6,059 nt of DNA from contig CAZXGT010000121.1 of the NCBI GenBank assembly GCA_964639935.1, positions 1-6,059 of the forward strand. Reading direction: 5' to 3'. The notes beneath the pieces were generated by a model, which did not search any database, was not told the origin of the DNA, and worked only from the letters and a program-made list of their open reading frames with translations. A program made the position numbers and the translations under genes. Below are positions 5,149-6,059 of this stretch, one piece after another. Position 1 is the stretch's first letter, and every line of letters begins with the position of its first letter. The stretch is from CALNYS01 sp964639935 (GTDB lineage: Bacteria; Planctomycetota; Phycisphaerae; Phycisphaerales; UBA1924).

Positions 5149-6059
5149 ATGACCGACGACAACGCGCACCATCCCGACGCGCTCAGGCTCGCCGCCCGCG
5201 CCGATGAAGCCCTCGACGAGCTCCGGCGCGCCTGCGAGGAGGGCGAGCCCGCGCCCGCCGCCGCCGGACTCGTCGATCTCGCGGAGGAAGCCGGGGCGCT
5301 CGGTCTCTCGGGCGTCGCCGAGGCGCTCGCGGCGATCAAGCGCGCCATCGACAGCGCCGCCGAGCCCGAGGGCATGCGACCGAGCACGCTCTCGCTCGTC
5401 GCCGACGCCGTCACGGGCGCCCGCGAGCTTGTCGAGAGCGTCGCGCTCGGCGACCTCCGCGTCTCGCTCGAGCCCGATCTGCTCTCGCGACTCCTCTCCG
5501 CGACGGACGAGCCCGACGCTCAATCAGAGAGCGCCCCGGGCGAGAAGGGATCGAGCCCGCCGGAGCCGGCGGCCCCACGCCGATTCTCCGCCAGCGTCGA
5601 GAACGTGCAGAACCTGGCGCCTCCCGACCCCAACAAGCCGCTGGACCCCGCGGGAAGCGCTCCGCCGCCCGCTGCCGCTGCGCCCGACCCCGAGGCTCCG
5701 CCCGCCGGCGACGGCGAGTCGATCGGCTCGGCGCCGAACGCCTTCACCGCCGACGCCGCTCCGCCGCCAGCGGATCCCACAGCGGAGGATCTCCCGGGGT
5801 CCGCGCCCTCGCCCGCAAGTGAAGCAGGATCGATCGGATCAGCCCCGAACGCCTTTGCCGCCGACGCCCCGCCTGCGCCCACGGAGCCCGCGCCGGAGGA
5901 TCGCTCAGCGCCCGCGGCGCCTCCCGCTGGCGAAGCCGACTCGATCGGCTCGGCGCCGAACGCCTTCACCGCCGACATCCCTCCGGCCCACACCGAGACA
6001 TCTTCAGAACGCCTCGAGTCTGCTCCAAACGATCTCGCGGAGGCGGCGCTCGACCCGAA
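5149..6059 (+). CDS. Ala/Pro-rich repeat protein, possible degenerate Hpt-like N-terminus, C-terminus cut by window edge
   Basis: The frame is open from ATG 5149 to the window edge (303 residues), with the strong G/C third-position bias expected of a real gene here. Residues 10-120 look like a helical, Ala/Leu/Glu-rich domain. DLAEEAGALGLSGVAEALAA (43-62) and STLSLVADAVTGARELVESV (79-98) recall the helices of Hpt/CheA P1 domains. However, the phosphorylatable histidine of an H-box is absent: the only histidines before 280 are H7 and H8. From residue 121 on, the protein is Pro/Ala/Asp/Glu-rich and probably disordered. It has an Asn/Pro-rich patch (NVQNLAPPDPNKPL, 152-165) and three 37-residue repeats from residue 191. 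There is no signal peptide or membrane segment. It is divergent from gvpA and may share regulation with it. Function unknown; the Hpt link is tentative. Confidence 0.75.
   Translation, partial: MTDDNAHHPDALRLAARADEALDELRRACEEGEPAPAAAGLVDLAEEAGALGLSGVAEALAAIKRAIDSAAEPEGMRPSTLSLVADAVTGARELVESVALGDLRVSLEPDLLSRLLSATDEPDAQSESAPGEKGSSPPEPAAPRRFSASVENVQNLAPPDPNKPLDPAGSAPPPAAAAPDPEAPPAGDGESIGSAPNAFTADAAPPPADPTAEDLPGSAPSPASEAGSIGSAPNAFAADAPPAPTEPAPEDRSAPAAPPAGEADSIGSAPNAFTADIPPAHTETSSERLESAPNDLAEAALDP
5719..6051 (+). repeat. Three tandem 111-bp (37-residue) repeats inside the plus-strand gene
   Basis: Units start at 5719, 5830 and 5941, exactly 111 bp apart. Each opens with SIGSAPNAF(T/A)AD (protein residues 191-202, 228-239, 265-276) and continues with a Pro/Ala-rich spacer that keeps an E-D/R pair near unit position 23-24. 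The first 36 nt of units 1 and 3 are identical, while unit 2 differs at several sites. A degenerate SAPNDL at residues 291-296 follows within unit 3. More units may lie past the window edge. Confidence 0.85.

Noticed and set aside
5002..5993. Two Gly/Ala/Ser-rich minus-strand frames (5002-5523 and 5520-5993)
   Set aside because: They are antisense to the plus-strand gene, which has the better third-position bias and ribosome binding site. Their apparent repeats are the complement of the SIGSAPNAF repeats.
5719..6051. The regular 111-bp spacing as a CRISPR array
   Set aside because: The repeats are in frame, diverge between units and are separated by coding spacers of similar composition, so this is a protein repeat.

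Overview
The window is a GC-rich stretch dominated by a gas vesicle (gvp) operon on the minus strand. A divergent gene of unknown function starts on the plus strand at the right-hand end. The high GC content, tight gene packing, stop/start overlaps of the ATGA type and good Shine-Dalgarno sites indicate a bacterium, probably Gram-negative and possibly a proteobacterium. The sequence does not allow a firmer taxonomic call.

Read in the direction of transcription (right to left), the operon is: gvpA (shell protein, start at 4827), a 223-residue charged helical protein of unknown family, gvpN (AAA+ ATPase), a 115-residue basic coiled-coil protein, a 68-residue zinc-ribbon protein, a GvpF/GvpL protein, gvpG, and an ArsA/Get3-type ATPase with two P-loops that runs off the left edge. 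Spacing is very tight from gvpN onwards: the gaps are 10, 22 and 12 nt, with two 4-nt ATGA overlaps. This points to one translationally coupled unit. Upstream of gvpN the two gaps are about 96 and 99 bp. Each holds inverted repeats resembling weak terminators or attenuators, which would suit a cluster that needs far more GvpA than anything else. gvpK and the gvpJ/gvpM/gvpS shell paralogues are not in the window and may lie beyond the left edge.

The region 4828-5148 is a 321-bp divergent intergenic region. It holds a 14-bp perfect palindrome near gvpA and two copies of a 10-bp palindrome, but no convincing sigma-70 promoter. To its right, a plus-strand reading frame stays open from 5149 to the window edge. 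It encodes an Ala-rich helical N-terminal region, weakly reminiscent of a degenerate Hpt domain, followed by a Pro/Ala-rich region containing three exact 37-residue tandem repeats.

Functionally, GvpA builds the gas-filled shell, GvpF/L and GvpG are assembly factors, and GvpN is an ATPase aiding vesicle growth. The least explained members are the 223-residue protein (in the slot gvpC often occupies), the coiled-coil/zinc-ribbon pair, and the Get3-like tandem ATPase, which may act as an energy-dependent chaperone for hydrophobic Gvp proteins. These are the best candidates for undescribed biology here.
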